Below are positions 36,717-46,557 of a stretch of 64,000 bases of DNA, in pieces (position 1 is the first letter of the stretch; each line of letters begins with the position of its first letter). Below the pieces are notes generated by a model. The model did no database searches, had not been told where the DNA came from, and saw only the letters and a program-made list of their open reading frames with translations. A program made the position numbers and the translations under genes. This DNA is from Zhongshania aquatica. Its GTDB lineage: Bacteria > Pseudomonadota > Gammaproteobacteria > Pseudomonadales > Spongiibacteraceae. Location of the stretch: the NCBI RefSeq assembly GCF_027257955.1, contig NZ_JANZNQ010000019.1:1-64000 (forward strand), written 5' to 3'.

Positions 36717-36760
36717 TGTCGTAAATTAACAGTGAAAGGGTCGGTAATGAGCATTACCGA
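36717..36760 (+). promoter_or_regulatory. TGTCGTAAATTAACA operator copy C plus palindrome; otherwise empty 526-bp gap
   Basis: TGTCGTAAATTAACAG at 36717-36732, then a weaker half GGTCGGTAAT 22 bp on. It merges with a perfect palindrome TCGGTAAT-GAGC-ATTACCGA at 36741-36760. The gap 36688-37213 is AT-rich and shows no gene. The site starts 29 bp after the ligase gene and lies ~450 bp before the RND gene, so it may control a distant promoter of the transport genes. Confidence 0.55.
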
Positions 36761-37213
36761 AACACCGGTTTGAGACTAGTATAGTTATATTATTTGATAA
36801 AAATATTGTGTGTTAATCAAATAAGATAGGATTTAAAAAAACTATATCGTAGTGCTCAATATAGAAACTCATAGCAGCGCGAAAGTTAAAGTTTTGCCGG
36901 TAGATAGAATTGAGCTTTACTGCACAAAAATATAAATACGAGATATAGGTGTGTGATTATTCGGCATAGCGCGCTTGGCGTTGAAATTATAAAGGCAATC
37001 CTCCCCATTTGGGCAGGTCTTTTCTAATTGATCGCGAAGTAGGATTGGTTTAACTGGTCTCAGGCAGTAATAGCACAATATTTCAGTTTGTATATTAGTG
37101 ATTTGTTAAATGATATTCGTGGCTGGCAGAGATGTAGCCAAACAGCGAAATAATAATTGTGTGTGAAGAGATTCCTGAATATCTCTTTGCCATGAAAGAG
37201 GTAGAAAACCTTA

Positions 37214-39673
37214 ATGAATACAATAAGAAATAGAATAGCGTTAGCGGTGTTGGAAAATAGGAAAACTGCGTGGTTTTTCTTTATAGCCGTGACAATATTT
37301 TTTGCTATGGGCTTAAAAAACGTTGAGCTTAAAACGATATTCTCTGATTTGCTGCCCAAAGATGACCCTTTTATTCAAGTCTTTAAAGATCACCCAAACT
37401 TTGGGAATCCCTTGACCTTTACGTTAATGGTAAAAACGAAATCGGGGGATATTTACAACGCCGACACCCTCGCCAAAGTGTGGCAATTAACGCGTGATAT
37501 CGATTTGTCTCCCGGTGTGGATCATGATCAGATATTGTCAATCGCGTCGGCCAAAGCGCGCTATGCAGAGGCTACCCCTTTCGGTATTGATGCGCAGCCA
37601 CTGATGGGTGATTCGGTGCCGGTTACCGATGAGGAAATCGCCCGATTTAAGGAGAATGTGCGAAAGTCACCGAATGCACAGCAGTTCCTAATATCTGGCG
37701 ATGAGACCGCAACGATCATCTCGGCGACATTTATTGAGCAGCGCTTAGACTATGGCGTCGCCTTTAAGTTTGTTAAAGATCTTGCCGATAATGCCCGCGA
37801 TGCTAACCATGAAGTTTATATGGCGGGTCAGCCGGCGTTGACTGGCTGGGTATACGAGTACCAACACCAAATGATCGGGATTTTTGCGATTACTTTAGGT
37901 GCTCTAGTTATTGCCTTGATTCTGTATACCCAAAATATCGCCGGTGTTGTTACGCCGGTGTTTGCCAGTATCGTAGCGGCAATTTGGGGTTTTGGTTTCG
38001 CCGGTTGGATGAGGCTGCCAATAGAGCCCTTGTTGATGATCGTGCCCCTGTTACTCATTGCTCGGTCCTTCAGCCATTGCGTGCAGTTTACCGAGCGCTT
38101 TTATGAAGTATTTGCACAGGTGGGTGACAAAGTGCGTGCGGCCGGTATTACCACCGGGCTTATGTTAGCGCCGTCGATCTTAGGGATTATCACTGACGCG
38201 GCGGGTATTTTTCTTATATCAATTGCGCCGATTCCCGCGATGGAGCGTTTCTCTCTGTTTTGCGGCTTCTGGGCGATGATGCTAGCACCGACAGGGGTTT
38301 TCTTGGCGCCGCTGCTGTTGTCGATATTACCTGCTCCGAAGAACCTTGATAAGATTATTTCTGAAGAGTCGGGTGGTGTGCACGGCAGGGTGAAGTCGGT
38401 ATTGGCGTGGATCGCGACATTCTCACAGGGTAAGCGTGCGCGCTACACTACGCTAGTTGTATTACTTATTGCGGGCTTTTCCTTTTACCACTCTTCTCGT
38501 ATTCAAATCGGTAATCCTGTCGAAGGCAGTAATTTGCTGTGGGAGGATTCTGAATACAATGTATCGGTGTCTGAAATTAATCATCACTTCCCCGGAGTAA
38601 ATACCCTTGAGGTTATCCTAGAGGCGAAGGATTCTAATAATCCAAACCGTGTTGCCCGTCAGGCGGAAACGGTTTCGACGATGTTAGAGCTGCAAGCCAT
38701 TATGGAGGCCGGTGAAGACGCACCGCGCGCGACCTTGTCCTTCGGTGATTTCTTGATGGACGCTAATCGTCTGATTTCTGGCGGTCATCCTAAGTGGTTA
38801 CCTTTAGACAATACAGACTCGGCGGTGAACGCCGCAACGTCCGCTGTTTTGATGGGTACCAGCCCTAAGGCCTATTCCCATGTTGTCGATTTTGAGCTGC
38901 AAAATTCTACAGTATCATTTTGGTATCCAGATAATAAGCAAGCGACAGTCGATCACGCACTTGCCTCTGCAGAGGCTGCGATAGCCAAAGTAGGAATCGA
39001 TCACCCCGATTTCATTGTTCGTCTTGGCAGCGGCACTATCGCTATACAACAGGCCATCAACCATGTGGTCGAGCGTTATCACTGGTTGATTATGGGCTTG
39101 CTGAATCTCGTTATTTTGTTGGTATCGAGCTATGCCTATCGCTCTTTAGTGGCGGGTATGGTTTTGCTTATCCCCGTTAACCTTTCCAATATGATCCTGA
39201 CGACGTGTATGTCGTTTATGGGTATCGGCTTAGATATTAATTCATTAATGGTGGCGGCAATTGGTGTTGGTGTGGGTATCGACTACGGCATTTACCTGCT
39301 GAGCAGAATGTGTGAGGAGTATCAAGAGCGCGAGGATTATGGCCAGTCGATCACTGCGGCATTAACAACTACTGGCAAGGCTATCATGTTCACTGCCAGC
39401 ATTATGTTAATAGGTATTTTGCCATGGTACTTCTTGTCTGGGCTTAAATTCCTTGCCGATATGGGCCTGCTGCTCGTGCTAGTGATGCTTATCAATATGG
39501 TGATTGCGCTAGTTGTATTGCCGCTGTTGGTATGGCTTATAAAACCTAAGTTTATTTCTAGCAAAGACATTATGGTGCTGGGGGAAGGTGTCGATATAGC
39601 CAAGTTAATGGCTGAAGATGCTAATCAAAAACAAGCTAAAAATCACAACAATTTAAAAGCCGAAACAGTGTAA
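37214..39673 (+). CDS. RND/MMPL-family transporter
   Basis: 819 aa with two halves of one N-terminal helix, a large periplasmic loop and five further helices, ~12 in all. Helix stretches include GIFAITLGALVIALILYTQ, LLMIVPLLLIARSFSHC and, in the second half, MVAAIGVGVGIDYGIYLLS (the conserved GxxxDY region of helix 4/10). MMPL-type members move lipids or hydrophobic compounds using the proton gradient. Followed by DUF1329, YCF48-like and DUF1302 genes, a partnership widely repeated in marine and pseudomonad genomes for hydrophobic substrates. Direction (uptake or export) cannot be told. Confidence 0.9.
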   Translation: MNTIRNRIALAVLENRKTAWFFFIAVTIFFAMGLKNVELKTIFSDLLPKDDPFIQVFKDHPNFGNPLTFTLMVKTKSGDIYNADTLAKVWQLTRDIDLSPGVDHDQILSIASAKARYAEATPFGIDAQPLMGDSVPVTDEEIARFKENVRKSPNAQQFLISGDETATIISATFIEQRLDYGVAFKFVKDLADNARDANHEVYMAGQPALTGWVYEYQHQMIGIFAITLGALVIALILYTQNIAGVVTPVFASIVAAIWGFGFAGWMRLPIEPLLMIVPLLLIARSFSHCVQFTERFYEVFAQVGDKVRAAGITTGLMLAPSILGIITDAAGIFLISIAPIPAMERFSLFCGFWAMMLAPTGVFLAPLLLSILPAPKNLDKIISEESGGVHGRVKSVLAWIATFSQGKRARYTTLVVLLIAGFSFYHSSRIQIGNPVEGSNLLWEDSEYNVSVSEINHHFPGVNTLEVILEAKDSNNPNRVARQAETVSTMLELQAIMEAGEDAPRATLSFGDFLMDANRLISGGHPKWLPLDNTDSAVNAATSAVLMGTSPKAYSHVVDFELQNSTVSFWYPDNKQATVDHALASAEAAIAKVGIDHPDFIVRLGSGTIAIQQAINHVVERYHWLIMGLLNLVILLVSSYAYRSLVAGMVLLIPVNLSNMILTTCMSFMGIGLDINSLMVAAIGVGVGIDYGIYLLSRMCEEYQEREDYGQSITAALTTTGKAIMFTASIMLIGILPWYFLSGLKFLADMGLLLVLVMLINMVIALVVLPLLVWLIKPKFISSKDIMVLGEGVDIAKLMAEDANQKQAKNHNNLKAETV

Positions 39674-39747
39674 AGACTCTGTTCTGAATACTGTTTCAAC
39701 ACGACGTAAGAAGACAACAATAAAAGGGTTTATCCCAGAGGAGTATT

Positions 39748-41127
39748 ATGCGTATTAAAAAATATGACACCAATTTTAGTCGTCGTCGTTTTATGGAAAA
39801 CACCCTCAAGGGAGTGGGGGCGGCTGGCGTACTAGCCCCCTTGTGGCCACTTATTGCCAACGCAGGTGATGTGAGTAAGGCCTACCCGGATGAACTTTTG
39901 TCTATTGAGATGTATACCAAGGGCAAGGTCAAACCGGGCGATATCATCACCGCCGACAATGTTGAATATGTAAAAGAATTGTTAGACCCCATTGCCTATA
40001 TACACGTTAAAGAAATGGGGCGTCGGATTCATATTGTTGAGCCGGTTAAGGATGTAAGTCGTATATTTCCTACTGAATATTTAGAAGCGACGTTGCGAAA
40101 TCAAGGCAAGGCGGTTATTGGTAAAGACGGTAACGTTTACACTAAAAGCGGCGAGCCGTGGATTGGTGGTACGCCTTTCCCCGAGCCCAAAAATGGGGTT
40201 GAGGCGCAATACAATTTGACCCTGAGCTGGGGGCGTCACGATTATTCGCAGTATGCAGTGCGGGATTGGGATATCGATTCATCTGGTGACTTGTCTTATC
40301 AGTATGATTTTGTATGGACGGAGTTAAATACCACGGCGCGTACCGACGGCACTATTTGGAAAGATAAGAAAGACCTCCTGCGTTACCAGTCAGTGTTCTT
40401 TACCGCACCAAACGATAGTGCCGGTACGTCGTTCTTAAATATTTGGGACTACGATCAACGCAAGTTCCCTGAATTGCACGGTTATATTCCTGCTTTCCGT
40501 CGTGTTCGCCAGTTCCCTACCAACCAGCGCTTTGAACCCCTGGTGCCGGGTATTACTTTGTTCCTTTCGGACGCTTGGGCCGCCGGTGATCCATTGCAAA
40601 CTTGGGGTAATTATAAAATCGTTGGTCGTCAGCCAATGCTGGGCGCGATCGGTTCCAGAAACTTCCACGGCGGCTATCACGATAACTGGGAAAAACCTGT
40701 TCACGGCGGTCCTAAAGATCAAACCTTCTTCGATACCTATATGGAATTGGTACCTGAGTGCATCGTGGTCGAAGCAGAGCCAACCGGTTATGCGCGAGCG
40801 CCCGTCGGTAAAAAGCGGGTTTGGATTGATGCTAGAAATCAGATGTATGTTGCCTATGTTGTCTACGACCGTCGCGGCGAAATGTGGAAGTCGTTTGAGC
40901 CACACTACGCGATGCAGGATAACGACAAGATGACCCGTAACGATGGCTCTCATCCCGCTTGGTCTTGGTCTAGTGTGCACAGCCACGATATTCAGTCGAA
41001 TCGTATGAGTCGTTTTGTTCAGGCTAAGTCGGTCACGGGGGGTTACCAAAGCGGCTACGATCCTGGCGACGTGGATGTCTTTAATAAGTTCCTCACAATT
41101 CAGGCCATGCAGCGTCTTGGGGGTTAA
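39748..41127 (+). CDS. DUF1329 (LolA-like) periplasmic protein, copy 1
   Basis: 459 aa. Twin-arginine signal (SRRRFMENTLKGVGAAG, cleavage after IANAG near residue 35), so it is exported folded. The rest is the DUF1329 fold (DELLSIEMYTKGKVKPGD, PWIGGTPFPEPKNGVE, ERFEPLVPG-like QRFEPLVPGITLFLSDAWAAGDP). DUF1329 resembles LolA/LolB, which carry lipids in the periplasm. Close paralog of the product at 44115. AGAGGAG precedes the ATG. Likely a lipid or hydrophobe carrier between the RND protein and the DUF1302 barrel. Confidence 0.9.
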   Translation: MRIKKYDTNFSRRRFMENTLKGVGAAGVLAPLWPLIANAGDVSKAYPDELLSIEMYTKGKVKPGDIITADNVEYVKELLDPIAYIHVKEMGRRIHIVEPVKDVSRIFPTEYLEATLRNQGKAVIGKDGNVYTKSGEPWIGGTPFPEPKNGVEAQYNLTLSWGRHDYSQYAVRDWDIDSSGDLSYQYDFVWTELNTTARTDGTIWKDKKDLLRYQSVFFTAPNDSAGTSFLNIWDYDQRKFPELHGYIPAFRRVRQFPTNQRFEPLVPGITLFLSDAWAAGDPLQTWGNYKIVGRQPMLGAIGSRNFHGGYHDNWEKPVHGGPKDQTFFDTYMELVPECIVVEAEPTGYARAPVGKKRVWIDARNQMYVAYVVYDRRGEMWKSFEPHYAMQDNDKMTRNDGSHPAWSWSSVHSHDIQSNRMSRFVQAKSVTGGYQSGYDPGDVDVFNKFLTIQAMQRLGG

Positions 41128-41128
41128 T

Positions 41129-42079
41129 GTGAGAACGGTAAGCAATAAGGTGAAATGCGTTCTACCGCTGCTCTTTGTTACTGCAATAGGCGCTGCTAAA
41201 GCAGCGCCATTGCAGAGTGAGATGGTTAATCAGGGGCACACTCATGAGGCTTTGTTTGCCATTAATGTGAGCAAAGATGGCCTTATTGCGGTTGGCGGCG
41301 CCGGGCAAATAAGCAGCAGTAAAGACGGCCAGTCGTGGCAGCGAGTTAACGTTGACTTGGCGGGCCGGTCTTTATTGGCGGTGTCTGATTTGAACGGTAA
41401 TGCTATTGCGGTTGGTCAGCAGGGTGTCATCGTTCGACGTCAAGGCGAGGCGTGGCTAGAGCAGACCTCGCCCACCACCGAAAGATTGTTCTCTGTCGCA
41501 CAAGATGGGGCGGGATTTGCCATCGCTGCCGGCGGCTTTGGCACGGTTTTACGCTCAATCGACAGCGGTGCGAACTGGGAAAAATTGGCTATCGACTGGC
41601 AGGAGTTAATCGGCCAGCCCTACGAACCCCACGTTTACAACGTCACTGTGGATGAGCTGGGGCGCGCTTATATGGCTGGGGAATTTGGCATGATTGCGCG
41701 ATCGGAGGATCAGGGTAAGACCTGGCATGCCTTGCATAGCGGCGACGAGTCATTATTTGGTTTGGCCTTCGGTGAACGCGGTTTGGCTTATGCAGTAGGG
41801 CAGAGCGGCACCATTTTGCGCAGTGAGGACGGCGGCGACAACTGGTCAAAAATAGACTCCGGCAGTGACGCCATTTTGCTAGATGTGTCTATTCGTGGCG
41901 ATGATCGCGCAGTGATAACCGGTATACGTGAAGCCCTATCGGTTGCCGCTGGTAGTTCAAGCGCTACTCGACTTGATAACTCTCAGTTGCTGACATCGTG
42001 GTACTGCGATGTCGGTGTGTTCAAAGGTGATTTCTATGTGGTCGGTCAAAAGGCCAATGTTCTAAAACTCTCTATATAA
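41129..42079 (+). CDS. YCF48/BNR-repeat beta-propeller protein, exported
   Basis: 316 aa from a GTG at 41129, one base after the previous stop, with GGGGG 5 nt upstream. This start yields a signal peptide (VKCVLPLLFVTAIGAAKAA). Longer in-frame starts run into the preceding gene. The body has five or more BNR/Ycf48-type repeats (GGAGQISSSKDGQSWQRV, GGFGTVLRSIDSGANWEKL, GEFGMIARSEDQGKTWHAL, GQSGTILRSEDGGDNWSKI), a beta-propeller. Ycf48 itself is an assembly factor; here the protein always sits with RND, DUF1302 and DUF1329 genes, so it may assemble that transporter. Confidence 0.87.
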   Translation: MRTVSNKVKCVLPLLFVTAIGAAKAAPLQSEMVNQGHTHEALFAINVSKDGLIAVGGAGQISSSKDGQSWQRVNVDLAGRSLLAVSDLNGNAIAVGQQGVIVRRQGEAWLEQTSPTTERLFSVAQDGAGFAIAAGGFGTVLRSIDSGANWEKLAIDWQELIGQPYEPHVYNVTVDELGRAYMAGEFGMIARSEDQGKTWHALHSGDESLFGLAFGERGLAYAVGQSGTILRSEDGGDNWSKIDSGSDAILLDVSIRGDDRAVITGIREALSVAAGSSSATRLDNSQLLTSWYCDVGVFKGDFYVVGQKANVLKLSI

Positions 42080-42104
42080 AAATATTTTTTGGAGATTATT
42101 GTGT

Positions 42105-44012
42105 ATGAAAAATAATAATCAGCTGGCGACAGCTATCTCCGTGATCTCGATTGGATTAAGTAGCCAAGCGTGGTCGGCAAACGGAGAATTGTTCGGGATC
42201 GATTATAGTTCCAGTGGTTTCATTCGCTTGGAGGCAGCGGCCAAAACCGTTGGCGAAGAAAACCCATTTAATCAGCGTGGCAATGTATTTAATGGCGTAG
42301 CTATCGACCGTGATGGTGGTCTCAATGCTGGCACCTTACTCGGTTTAAACCTACCGTTTTCTGTTGGCTTGCCGCTGACTGATACGGCCACTCGCAATGG
42401 CGAGCAAGCAAATAACGATTTCAATTTTACCCAGGTGAGATTGGAAAATACCGTGCAGCTGCGTTTCAGTGACAACTGGTCTGCGACAGCAAAAATACGC
42501 GGTATTTTTGATGCCGCGCAATACGATGAGTTTGACCCAAATAGTGTGAACAGTAATGCGGCGGGATTTTTATATGGTGAGCCAAATTACTTTGAGTACG
42601 ATGACTATGAAACCGGCGGCGAGCAAAACCGGCTGGAGGTTGCCGGTGATAATTATATGGTCGATTTTCCATCACTGTATATCGACTACCAGAATGGACC
42701 TATTTTGGTTCGCGCAGGTAATCAGCAAATAGCGTGGGGGCAAGCACTGTTTTTTAGGGTAATGGACGTTGCCAATGGTTTGGATTTGCGCCGCCATTTG
42801 ATTTTGGATTTTGCGTCTGAAGAATATGCCGATGAGCGTATTTCGTCCCCTGCAGTTCGTGTCTCTTACCAGCTTAATGCCAGTTGGGAGCTGGATATGT
42901 TTGCACAAGCATTTCAGCCAACTATCTACGCAAACCCCAATACACCCTATAACGTGATTCCCAGTCAGTTTACGGTGCATGATCGTTATAGCGATGCCAA
43001 CGAGAAGATTAATAGTGGCTTTCGTTTAAAAGGCAATATTGGTGATTTTGGTTTGCAGTTTATGTACACCAATCGCTACAACCCGGACGGGGTTATTCGC
43101 TGGACCGCCTCGAACGTAAATAGAGATGCGCCGGGGATTCCTGGTAGCGGTTTAATACTATCTCAGACGCCACTTGAAATTGATCCGACCGGTGTGTGGA
43201 GCGCAGAGGAATGGTTTACCTACGCCGGTATGGCAAGGTTGGATGGCGTTGAGGGTTTGAATAAGCTGATTACCGATTTCCCCGCGTCGCAGCTGCTGTT
43301 GGCGAGGCCGGTAAATGGTATTGATGCTGCGAAAGAAGAGCTCGACTTGTTCTTTATTCTCACTGGCGGTGCAGGTAGCGTTATAACCGGAAATGGCATG
43401 GGTGGCTTACGCGGCCATATTGAGCGCGAGTACAAACGCGAAGATGTGTTTGGTACCGGTTTCAGTTATATCTTTAGCGGCGAACCGGGCAGCTGGCTTG
43501 ACCAGTTAATACTTAACTTTGAAGTATCTTTCACACCAGATCGCGTATTTACCTCGCCAGATCTTGGGCAAGATTACTTAGTCGAAGATGAATATATTTC
43601 GGCACTGGTGCTAGAGAAATATCAGCGCTTTAGCCGAGAGTTCCCAGCGACATACTTTGTGTTTCAGTGGATGCATCGCACGGAGAGTGATTTGTTTGGT
43701 CGTCACTTGAGTGGTATGGGCGGGACGTCCAATAATGCGCCAACAGGTGTTGATGGTTGGGATGGCTTGGTGCTGGCTCTGCAACAACCTTTCCCCGGCT
43801 TGGTGTGGCGAGCTGACCTTTCGGTTTTATACGATACGCGCGGCGGTATTTTTGTCCAGCCAGCGCTGAAGTGGAAGCCAAGTGGTAATTGGAACGTCGA
43901 AGCCTTTTATACTTATATAGACGACGATATTAGTTCCGATGCCAATGTAAATATTATGCAGACCTTTGACTGGGCGGAAGAATTTGGCCTAAGGGTAGCG
44001 TATCAGTTTTAA
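42105..44012 (+). CDS. DUF1302 outer-membrane protein
   Basis: 635 aa from the ATG at 42105 (GGAG 10 nt upstream; a TTG at 42099 is in frame). Signal peptide QLATAISVISIGLSSQAWSA. The mature protein has beta-strands throughout and ends GLRVAYQF, the C-terminal Phe of outer-membrane barrels. DUF1302 motifs are visible (SGFIRLEAA near the start, IRAGNQQIAWG-like LVRAGNQQIAWGQALFF, AMVDVANGLD-like RVMDVANGLDLRR). SphA of P. aeruginosa, in sphingosine use, is a DUF1302 member controlled by an AraC regulator. This one probably passes hydrophobic substrate across the outer membrane. Confidence 0.88.
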   Translation: MKNNNQLATAISVISIGLSSQAWSANGELFGIDYSSSGFIRLEAAAKTVGEENPFNQRGNVFNGVAIDRDGGLNAGTLLGLNLPFSVGLPLTDTATRNGEQANNDFNFTQVRLENTVQLRFSDNWSATAKIRGIFDAAQYDEFDPNSVNSNAAGFLYGEPNYFEYDDYETGGEQNRLEVAGDNYMVDFPSLYIDYQNGPILVRAGNQQIAWGQALFFRVMDVANGLDLRRHLILDFASEEYADERISSPAVRVSYQLNASWELDMFAQAFQPTIYANPNTPYNVIPSQFTVHDRYSDANEKINSGFRLKGNIGDFGLQFMYTNRYNPDGVIRWTASNVNRDAPGIPGSGLILSQTPLEIDPTGVWSAEEWFTYAGMARLDGVEGLNKLITDFPASQLLLARPVNGIDAAKEELDLFFILTGGAGSVITGNGMGGLRGHIEREYKREDVFGTGFSYIFSGEPGSWLDQLILNFEVSFTPDRVFTSPDLGQDYLVEDEYISALVLEKYQRFSREFPATYFVFQWMHRTESDLFGRHLSGMGGTSNNAPTGVDGWDGLVLALQQPFPGLVWRADLSVLYDTRGGIFVQPALKWKPSGNWNVEAFYTYIDDDISSDANVNIMQTFDWAEEFGLRVAYQF

Positions 44013-44071
44013 CAACCCACCCTTCCGAGGCTGTGTGCCTCGGGTCTTGTCCATGTAATAACGGGACCTTT

Positions 44072-44097
44072 CCGGCGGTTAACTCCGCCGGCTTTTT
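44072..44097 (+). terminator. Rho-independent terminator after the DUF1302 gene
   Basis: CCGGCGG-TTAACT-CCGCCGG (44072-44091), then CTTTTTC. It lies between two genes of one cluster, so the downstream DUF1329 copy would get its own promoter or read-through. Confidence 0.8.
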
Positions 44098-44114
44098 CGT
44101 CAACGGGACACGTG

Positions 44115-45491
44115 ATGGTATTTCATATAAAACGATTTGATCGCAATTACGCCCGCCGTCAATTTTTAAAGAAAACGGCAGGGTTGGCTGTCGGTGGTTT
44201 ACTGATGCCGGTATGGAAGGCCATGGCGAATAATGGCGATTTCGCTCCGGCCTATCCCGACGAACTACTGTCGATAGATGAATACACTAAAGGTAAATTA
44301 AAAGCCGGTGATTATATTGACGCAAGTAATGTCGATATTGTTAAAGACCTACTTGAACCCGTTAAATATTATCAGATTAAAGAAATGGGTCGCCGTTTGC
44401 GACTTAGGGAAACCACCCGCGACATCATGAAACTTAGCCCGTGGGAATATCTTGAAGCCAGTTTCAAAAATCGCGGTCAGGCCAAATTTGATGACAAAGG
44501 TAATGTTGTCACATTGGATGGCCAGCCGTGGATCGGCGGTATGCCCTTTCCCGATGCAAAAAATGGTCTGGAATTGTTTGCCGGATTGACCATGAGTTGG
44601 GGGCGTCATGATGCTTCCTTTTATGCCATTCGCGAATACGATTTGAGTCGCGAGGGGAAAGTCAATTATCAGTATGAAAATGGCTGGGCAGAATATGCTC
44701 CGACAGGTCGTCTGGTCTTACCAGATGTCTATTGGAAGGGCCATGAAGATAAGTTGCGTTATCAGAGCGTCTTTTTTTCCGAACCGGATAGTGTGCGCGG
44801 CACGTCGTATCTGAATATCTGGCATTACGATCAGAATAAATTCCCTGAGTTATACGGCTATATTCCCGACTTCAAACGTATTCGACGCTTTCCTACTGAC
44901 CAGCGCTTCGAGCCCTTGGTACCTGGCTCAAGTTTGTACTTGTCCGATGCCTGGGCCGCCGGCGACCCACTCCACACCTGGGGTAATTACAAGATTGTCT
45001 CCCGTGGTCCTATGTTGGCTGGTGTGAGCGGTGGCTGGAACTCCGCAAGTGAAAGTTGGGCGCACACAACCCACGGTGGCCCAAAAGGTGAGACCTTTTG
45101 GGATACCGATGTTGAGTTAGTGCCAGAGGCCATAGCGGTAGACGCCGAACCGACCGGTTTTCCACGCGCCCCGGTGGGTAAGAAACGGGTGTGGTTTGAC
45201 GCGCGCACACAATTGCCATTAGGCATGGTGTCCTTTGATCGGCGAGGGGAAATATTCCGCTCCTTTGATGGTGCTTACGGGCTCTATGAAGATGGAGACA
45301 AGCGCGTGATGGACGGAAAGCACCCGTATTGGTCGTGGGGGCATGTGCATGCCTTTGACGTTCAAACAGGGCAGATGACCAGACTCGAACAGATGGCCAG
45401 CATGAGCGGTGGTCATAAAATGATGGTGAACTCCCAAGATATCTATGATCGCTATTTGACTAACGGTGCTTTGCGACGCCTAGGTAATTAA
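44115..45491 (+). CDS. DUF1329 (LolA-like) periplasmic protein, copy 2
   Basis: 458 aa from the ATG at 44115 with GGGA 6 nt upstream; a GTG one codon earlier is possible. Twin-arginine signal ARRQFLKKTAGLAVGG with cleavage after WKAMAN. The body follows copy 1 closely (DELLSIDEYTKGKLKAGD, PWIGGMPFPDAKNGLE, QRFEPLVPGSSLYLSDAWAAGDP), but has diverged, especially at the N-terminus and in residues 200-230. Placing two paralogs on both sides of the YCF48/DUF1302 pair may mean two different substrates or faces of a pathway. Followed by the MDR reductase gene 28 bp on. Confidence 0.9.
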   Translation: MVFHIKRFDRNYARRQFLKKTAGLAVGGLLMPVWKAMANNGDFAPAYPDELLSIDEYTKGKLKAGDYIDASNVDIVKDLLEPVKYYQIKEMGRRLRLRETTRDIMKLSPWEYLEASFKNRGQAKFDDKGNVVTLDGQPWIGGMPFPDAKNGLELFAGLTMSWGRHDASFYAIREYDLSREGKVNYQYENGWAEYAPTGRLVLPDVYWKGHEDKLRYQSVFFSEPDSVRGTSYLNIWHYDQNKFPELYGYIPDFKRIRRFPTDQRFEPLVPGSSLYLSDAWAAGDPLHTWGNYKIVSRGPMLAGVSGGWNSASESWAHTTHGGPKGETFWDTDVELVPEAIAVDAEPTGFPRAPVGKKRVWFDARTQLPLGMVSFDRRGEIFRSFDGAYGLYEDGDKRVMDGKHPYWSWGHVHAFDVQTGQMTRLEQMASMSGGHKMMVNSQDIYDRYLTNGALRRLGN

Positions 45492-45519
45492 TAAACAATT
45501 TTATTGTGAGGAAAATAAA

Positions 45520-46512
45520 ATGACACAGACGTATAAAGCATTGGTTGCAAAACGTCAGGACGGAAAATTAGCGGTCGGTTTTGAACAGCTTAGCGCATCT
45601 GAAATTGGCGATGGAGATGTGGAAATTGCTGTTGAATATTCAACCTTGAATTATAAAGACGGTCTGGCAATGAGCGATGCGATTCCTATTGTTCAGAAAG
45701 ATAAATTAATACTCGGCATTGATATGGCGGGCACTGTTGTGGGCTCAGAAAACGCTCGCTTTAGTGTTGGTGACAAAGTGGTGCTTAATGGCTATGGCGC
45801 CTCGGAAACTCATCATGGCGGTTACACTCAGCGTTTGCGCACTAAAGGTGAATACCTGGTGAAACTACCAGCGGGTATCAGTACTCGTCAGGCGATGGCT
45901 ATTGGTACGGCTGGATATACTGCCATGTTGTCCGTAATGCGTTTAGAAAGTCTTGGGGTAGTTCCTGAGTCTGGTGTTGTTCTTGTGACTGGTGCATCAG
46001 GTGGAGTAGGAACCGTTGCTATTTCACTGCTGTCCGCCCTTGGCTATCGGGTTACTGCGTCTACCGGGCGGATGGATGAAGCGGGTTTTTTAAAGGGCCT
46101 AGGTGCAAATGACGTGATTAATCGCGCCGAGCTTTCTGAGGCGGGTGAAATGATGCAAGCACCGCGTTGGGCTGCGGCGGTCGATTCCTGTGGTAGTCAT
46201 ACGTTGGCGAATGTCATTGCACAGCTTCATTACAGCGGTGTGGTCACCGCCTGTGGTTTGGCGCAGGGCTTGGACTTGCCGAGTAATATGATGCCGTTTG
46301 CTTTACGCAATGTGTCTTTACTCGGTGTTGATTCCGTACACGCACCTATGCCGTTAAGAGAAGAAGCGTGGCGTAGATTGGCAAAAGATTTAGATATGGA
46401 GAAATTGGAAGCCTTGACCGTAAATATCCCCTTCGATGAGCTTCCCGCTGCGGCCACTAAGATTTTGCAGGGTCAAATACGCGGGCGCGCCGTAGTTGAA
46501 ATTGCGAGTTAA
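45520..46512 (+). CDS. MDR-family NADPH oxidoreductase, AcuI/YhdH (acryloyl-CoA reductase-like)
   Basis: 330 aa, the YhdH/AcuI length. Motifs: LNYKDGLAMS, PGIDMAG-like LGIDMAGTVV, GYTAMLSVMRLE, VLVTGASGGVGTVAISLL (NADPH site), and SNMMPFALRNVSLLGVDSV. No zinc ligands are seen. YhdH/AcuI reduce acryloyl-CoA or related enoyl compounds. In this operon, downstream of an acyl-CoA dehydrogenase system, it may reduce a ring or chain double bond. The symbol is withheld since the substrate is open. GTGAGGAA supports the start. Confidence 0.87.
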   Translation: MTQTYKALVAKRQDGKLAVGFEQLSASEIGDGDVEIAVEYSTLNYKDGLAMSDAIPIVQKDKLILGIDMAGTVVGSENARFSVGDKVVLNGYGASETHHGGYTQRLRTKGEYLVKLPAGISTRQAMAIGTAGYTAMLSVMRLESLGVVPESGVVLVTGASGGVGTVAISLLSALGYRVTASTGRMDEAGFLKGLGANDVINRAELSEAGEMMQAPRWAAAVDSCGSHTLANVIAQLHYSGVVTACGLAQGLDLPSNMMPFALRNVSLLGVDSVHAPMPLREEAWRRLAKDLDMEKLEALTVNIPFDELPAAATKILQGQIRGRAVVEIAS

Positions 46513-46557
46513 TTCTCGCTAGATAATTTCTAAAAATAAAATAATAGGGAAGCAGAT

